Shown here: positions 60,781 to 64,000 of the stretch, piece by piece
Layout: each line of letters opens with the position of its first letter
How positions within the stretch are numbered: position 1 is the first letter of the stretch
Origin: Aphodosoma sp045600865
Lineage (GTDB): Bacteria > Bacteroidota > Bacteroidia > Bacteroidales > Paludibacteraceae
NCBI GenBank assembly: GCA_045600865.1
Contig: JAZRYS010000168.1
Span: 1-64,000 of the forward strand
DNA: 64,000 nucleotides
Direction: 5' to 3'
Program-made: the position numbers and the translations under genes
Notes under the pieces: model-generated
Told to the model about the DNA's origin: nothing
What the model saw: the letters and a program-made list of their open reading frames with translations, nothing else
The model's database searches: none

Positions 60781-61700
60781 AAATTCTCCATTCCACCGAC
60801 ATATTGACAGAACCTGCAATTGCCACCATAGGTTTTTTTGACGGAGTACACCTGGGACATGAATATCTGTTGAGGGATTTGAAGTCTGAGGCCAGATGCA
60901 GAGGTTTGAAAACCCTTGTCGTGACTTTCTCGAACCACCCAAGGCTGCTTTTCAATCCAGATTGCGGGTTGAAATTTCTTACCCTTACTGACGAAAAACT
61001 CCATTTAATCGAACTTTCGTACATAGATTATTGTCTGGTACTGCCTTTTACATTCGAACTTGCACATCTGACATCACGCGATTTCATGAAGAAATTGCAT
61101 GATTCTTTTGCTGTCAAGAGCATATTGGTTGGTTATGACCATCATTTTGGTTCAGACAGAGAGTCAGGCTTCGATGAATACGTCAATTTTGGTAGAGAGA
61201 TTGGGATAGAACTCCTCAGATGTGGTGCTTTTAGTGTGAAGGAGATAAATGTTTCCTCAACTAGGGCAAGAAAAGCTCTTGAAGATGGGAATGTTGAACT
61301 TGCCACTACCCTTCTCGGTTATCCTTACAGGATTCATGGAAAGGTTGTGCATGGCCATCAGGTAGGACGTACTATCGGTTTTCCAACAGCTAATCTCGAA
61401 ATTCCTGTACAGAAGATATTGCCCAAATGTGGAGCCTATATAGTGACAGTAGCAACACCTGACGGCAAGGAGTACGAGGGGCTTCTAAACATCGGTCACC
61501 GCCCTACTCTCGACAATGGAAAACTCTCTGTCGAGGTCTATATTGACAACTTCGAAGGCAATCTTTACGACTCTCTGCTCCAGTTGCAATTGCTACGTTT
61601 CATAAGACCTGAGCAGAAATTTGACTCTATTGACCTGCTAAAAGAGCAGTTACAATCTGATTTACAATTACTTAAAAAACTTACAAAAAAAACTGACTAA
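60777..61700 (+). CDS. ribF: Bifunctional riboflavin kinase/FAD synthetase
   Basis: A 307-residue enzyme. The N-terminal nucleotidyltransferase domain has IGFFDGVHLGHEYLL (HxGH motif) and LVGYDHHFGSDRESG, ending with INVSSTRARKALEDGNVELA. The C-terminal kinase domain has GKVVHGHQVGRTIGFPTANLE and LLNIGHRPTLDNGKLSVEVYI. It converts riboflavin to FMN and FAD. It follows the POT transporter by a 4-nt overlap. ribD of the riboflavin synthesis pathway lies 390 bp further on, beyond three tRNA genes. Confidence 0.96.
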   Translation: MKILHSTDILTEPAIATIGFFDGVHLGHEYLLRDLKSEARCRGLKTLVVTFSNHPRLLFNPDCGLKFLTLTDEKLHLIELSYIDYCLVLPFTFELAHLTSRDFMKKLHDSFAVKSILVGYDHHFGSDRESGFDEYVNFGREIGIELLRCGAFSVKEINVSSTRARKALEDGNVELATTLLGYPYRIHGKVVHGHQVGRTIGFPTANLEIPVQKILPKCGAYIVTVATPDGKEYEGLLNIGHRPTLDNGKLSVEVYIDNFEGNLYDSLLQLQLLRFIRPEQKFDSIDLLKEQLQSDLQLLKKLTKKTD

Positions 61701-61727
61701 TCTGTTTCATAGGTCAGGAATTCTTTG

Positions 61728-61735
61728 TACCTTTG
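61728..61735 (+). promoter_or_regulatory. -7 box of the tRNA cluster promoter
   Basis: TACCTTTG at 61728-61735, 32 nt before the first tRNA. A -33-like TTTC is about 19 nt upstream, weaker than the consensus TTTG. Confidence 0.65.
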
Positions 61736-61767
61736 CATTCGTTTTTAGGACATACTGTTAAAGAATT

Positions 61768-61840
61768 GCGGAAATAGCTCAGTTGGTAGAGCACAACCTT
61801 GCCAAGGTTGGGGTCGCGGGTTCGAGTCCCGTTTTCCGCT
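61768..61840 (+). tRNA. tRNA-Gly (anticodon GCC)
   Basis: 73 nt. The acceptor GCGGAAA pairs with TTTCCGC. The anticodon stem CAACC/GGTTG encloses TTGCCAA, giving anticodon GCC. The T arm GCGGGTTCGAGTCCCGT is canonical. The CCA end is not encoded. A run of T follows. Confidence 0.95.
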
Positions 61841-61872
61841 CTTTTTTTGTATCTGTTCTGAACGTATTGGTC

Positions 61873-61957
61873 GCCCGAATGGTGGAATCGGTAGACACGA
61901 AGGACTTAAAATCCTTTGGCCATTGCGGCTGTGCGGGTTCAAGTCCCGCTTCGGGTA
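61873..61957 (+). tRNA. tRNA-Leu (anticodon TAA)
   Basis: 85 nt with a long variable arm, as for class II tRNA. The acceptor GCCCGAA pairs with TTCGGGT (one G-U pair). The anticodon loop ACTTAAAAT gives anticodon TAA, which reads UUA and UUG. The T arm GCGGGTTCAAGTCCCGC is canonical. Confidence 0.95.
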
Positions 61958-61968
61958 CTCTTTTTTTT

Positions 61969-62041
61969 GCGGAAGTAGCTCAGTTGGCAGAGCACAACCT
62001 TCCCAAGGTTGGGGTCGCGGGTTCGAGCCCCGTTTTCCGCT
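61969..62041 (+). tRNA. tRNA-Gly (anticodon CCC)
   Basis: 73 nt, nearly identical to the first tRNA-Gly. The anticodon loop is TTCCCAA, so the anticodon is CCC (reads GGG). This suggests the two glycine tRNAs arose by duplication with the leucine tRNA between. Confidence 0.95.
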
Positions 62042-62050
62042 CGATACTGT

Positions 62051-62082
62051 GAGATTTTCCGTAATTCGGGAAATCTCTTTTT
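62051..62082 (+). terminator. Terminator after the tRNA cluster
   Basis: GAGATTTTCC (62051-62060) pairs with GGGAAATCTC (62068-62077), followed by TTTTT. It lies 8 nt before the preferred ribD start. Confidence 0.8.
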
Positions 62083-62089
62083 GCATAGT

Positions 62090-63136
62090 GTGAACTTAGA
62101 TGAGTTATATATGCAGCGATGTCTTCAACTCGCCTTGCGGGCTGAAGGTTTGACGTCACCTAATCCTATGGTTGGGGCATTGCTCGTTGCGGATGACAGG
62201 ATAATAGCTGAAGGGTATCATCATCGTGCAGGTTTGCCTCATGCTGAGCCCAATGCAATCAATCAGGTCACTGACCCTGAGTTGCTTAAAAGGTCAACGC
62301 TATATGTCTCGCTTGAACCTTGCTCGCATTATGGAAAGACACCTCCATGCTGTGAACTTATCATCCGGAAAGGAATCCCAAAGGTTGTAGTGGCAACTCT
62401 TGATCCGAATCCGCTTGTTGCCGGTAGAGGAGTGCGTATGCTTCAGCAGGCAGGAGTAGAGGTTGTTGTTGGTGTGTTGCAGAAAGAGGCACAGCATCTC
62501 AATCGTAGGTTCTTTACATACCAGTTGCATCATCGTCCGTATGTTATATTGAAATGGGCACAGACTGCCGATGGATTCATTGATTATGCAAGAACAGAGA
62601 AGGGTAGTGGACCTCTGAAAATAAGCAACGCCATTACTAAAACCCTCAATCATCAGATGCGCACCACTGAGGATGCAATAATGGTGGCAACAAATACGGC
62701 AATTCTTGACGATCCTCATCTGACTGTTACCAAATGGAGCGGTAAGAATCCTTTGAGGGTCTTGCTTGACAGAACTTTGAGAGTGCCTGTCGGGTCAAGA
62801 ATATTTGACGATGCGGCAAAAACACTCGTTTTCACCGAGCAATCGGCAAATTGTGAATTGCGGATATGTAAGCCAAACATAGAATATTGCCAGATAGATT
62901 TCAGTGCTGACATTGTCAGCCAGGTCTTGAATGCTTTATACGAGCGGAAAATACTTTCAGTCATCATCGAGGGAGGTTCCCGGTGGTTGCAGACGGTTAT
63001 TGACTCAGGTTTGTGGGACGAGGCGCATGTCGAGACTGGCAGAATGTTTGCAAAAGAGGGTGTAATGGCGCCAGGAATTAAACTTATGGCGCAGCCGGGA
63101 GTCCAAATCCTGTATAACCCTCATACAAATGATTAG
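62090..63136 (+). CDS. ribD: Bifunctional riboflavin biosynthesis protein RibD
   Basis: A 348-residue bifunctional enzyme. The N-terminal deaminase has the zinc motif HAEPNAINQV (HAE) and SLEPCSHYGKTPPCCELI (PCxxxGxTPPC). The C-terminal reductase half has VILKWAQTADGFI and LSVIIEGGSRWLQ. It converts the GTP-derived pyrimidine to 5-amino-6-ribitylaminouracil phosphate. I prefer the GTG at 62090 (VNLDELYMQRCLQLA), because family members usually begin with a few residues before YMxRCLxLA; an ATG at 62111 is the alternative. The upstream in-frame extension covers the terminator and a tRNA and is not coding. Confidence 0.92.
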   Translation: MNLDELYMQRCLQLALRAEGLTSPNPMVGALLVADDRIIAEGYHHRAGLPHAEPNAINQVTDPELLKRSTLYVSLEPCSHYGKTPPCCELIIRKGIPKVVVATLDPNPLVAGRGVRMLQQAGVEVVVGVLQKEAQHLNRRFFTYQLHHRPYVILKWAQTADGFIDYARTEKGSGPLKISNAITKTLNHQMRTTEDAIMVATNTAILDDPHLTVTKWSGKNPLRVLLDRTLRVPVGSRIFDDAAKTLVFTEQSANCELRICKPNIEYCQIDFSADIVSQVLNALYERKILSVIIEGGSRWLQTVIDSGLWDEAHVETGRMFAKEGVMAPGIKLMAQPGVQILYNPHTND

Positions 63137-63139
63137 AAA

Positions 63140-64000
63140 ATGGTTTGGTCGATAATATATTATACCATTGCAGTGGCATACGCTATCTTTGCCGCCTTTC
63201 TGTCGGTAGTGATAGTCATGGAAAACCGTAATCCAGTCCGTACTTTGGCTTGGATACTGTTGCTTATTGCCTTGCCAATCGTTGGTGCCGTAATATATCT
63301 TTTCCTGGGACGTGACATCCGTACTTCTATCTTGCTGCCAAAGCGTCTGAAACCACTTGAGGATTACTCCACTATAAACGAGCAGACATTACATGAGCAT
63401 AATGTACCAGTCAATTTCCATAAACTCATCCGTTTGCTGGACAATAACCAGCATTCCAGGTTATATACAGACAATAAGGTAGAGGTCTATGGAACAGGCA
63501 AGGAGATTTTCGAGACCCTGTTTGCCGACCTCGAAACAGCAACGACCTCCATTCATATCGAGTTTTATATAATAGAGGAGGGTACTGTCGGAAATCAGTT
63601 GCACGACATTTTGGTGCGCAAGGCAGAGCAAGGAGTTCAGGTCAGGGTGCTTTATGATGCCATTGGGGCAATGCATCTCCCGATAGAATGGCGAAATTCT
63701 CTCAAATCTGCAGGAGTAAAGATTGCACCTTTCCTTTCTGCCAATTCCTTGTCTGGTTTAAAATATGTGAATTACAGGAACCATCGCAAGCTGGTGATAA
63801 TTGACGGTTCCATCGGTTATACGGGTGGAATTAACATTGCTGACCGTTACAGATTGGGTAATCATCTCGGTCTGTGGCGTGATACTTTTGTAAAGATAAT
63901 GGGCCCGGCCGTCGAGTCTTTGCAGCATGCTTTCCTCATTGACTGGAATTTTGCCAATATCAAGGAGTTCCTGCCTCTTCCGGAATATGTAGCACCATGC
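63140..64000 (+). CDS. cls: Cardiolipin synthase, N-terminal part (cut by the window end)
   Basis: The frame is open from the ATG at 63140 to the end of the window (about 287 residues) with no stop, so the 3' end is outside. Two N-terminal helices (IYYTIAVAYAIFAAFLSVVIVME and TLAWILLLIALPIVGAVIYLFLG) precede the first phospholipase-D-type catalytic motif, NHRKLVIIDGSIGYTGGIN (HxKxxxxD followed by GG.N). The block SIHIEFYIIEEGTVG is also typical. The second HKD motif must lie beyond the window. It would make cardiolipin from phosphatidylglycerol in the inner membrane. It starts 3 nt after the ribD stop. Confidence 0.92.
   Translation, partial: MVWSIIYYTIAVAYAIFAAFLSVVIVMENRNPVRTLAWILLLIALPIVGAVIYLFLGRDIRTSILLPKRLKPLEDYSTINEQTLHEHNVPVNFHKLIRLLDNNQHSRLYTDNKVEVYGTGKEIFETLFADLETATTSIHIEFYIIEEGTVGNQLHDILVRKAEQGVQVRVLYDAIGAMHLPIEWRNSLKSAGVKIAPFLSANSLSGLKYVNYRNHRKLVIIDGSIGYTGGINIADRYRLGNHLGLWRDTFVKIMGPAVESLQHAFLIDWNFANIKEFLPLPEYVAPC

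Noticed and set aside
61783..62052. ORFs across the three tRNA genes on both strands
   Set aside because: They are translations of tRNA sequence (GSSPVFRS-type runs) and not genes.

Overview
The window is a chromosomal segment from a member of the Bacteroidales, most likely Prevotellaceae. The evidence is: (i) promoters of the Bacteroidota type (TTTG, about 20 nt, TAnnTTTG) in front of several genes; (ii) gene orders typical of the phylum (parA-parB-DUF5683-mltD; DUF6089-uppS-bamA-ompH-ompH-murI); (iii) many exported proteins ending in short beta-rich tails like type IX secretion (T9SS) sorting domains; and (iv) a PorE-like OmpA protein. There is no rRNA, CRISPR array, prophage or intact transposon. 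The only clear mobile-element trace is a degraded IS3-like transposase at 48.4-48.7 kb.

Layout. 0-2 kb: C-terminal part of a large surface protein and its unusual terminator. 2.2-16.2 kb (+): ParAB, a DUF5683 membrane protein, a LysM lytic transglycosylase, a MerR regulator, a CPBP protease, an Fe-S assembly protein, exported M16 and S8 peptidases, then hpt-adk-obg-topA. 16.2-20.5 kb (-): gyrB-dnaN-prmC-recX. 20.7-23.4 kb (+): a repeat-containing surface protein overlapping an outer-membrane barrel gene. 23.4-27.7 kb (-): a frameshifted AlbA/Schlafen-type ATP-binding gene and a three-gene envelope/lipoprotein operon. 27.7-28.8 kb: a non-coding stretch with a probable structured RNA, two promoters and several large inverted repeats. 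28.8-47.5 kb (-): a near-continuous run of 14 genes, from a PorE-like protein through DUF6089, uppS, bamA, two ompH, murI and an AI-2E family permease to three tandem M6 metalloproteases, a stand-alone M6 prodomain-like protein, a TonB-domain-like protein and a lipoprotein. 47.5-55.3 kb: an ABC ATPase without a permease, the IS remnant, metG, a small lipoprotein, recG and a TPR lipoprotein. 55.3-55.7 kb: a very AT-rich spacer where gene direction diverges. 55.7-64 kb (+): mnmG, two parS palindromes, uvrC, a POT-like MFS transporter, ribF, three tRNAs, ribD and the start of a cardiolipin synthase gene.

How it fits together. The two parS sites after mnmG, the ParAB genes 54 kb away and the orientation switch at 55.3-55.7 kb suggest that the window covers the replication-origin-proximal part of the chromosome. 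The long minus-strand run joins outer-membrane assembly (BamA, OmpH/Skp), envelope precursor synthesis (UppS, MurI) and secreted T9SS-type proteases. The most unusual items are two 9-bp-phased CTAG arrays in operon spacers just before envelope genes, a 20-nt loop motif shared by the first terminator and the putative ncRNA at 28.1-28.3 kb, and the free-standing prodomain inside the M6 protease cluster.
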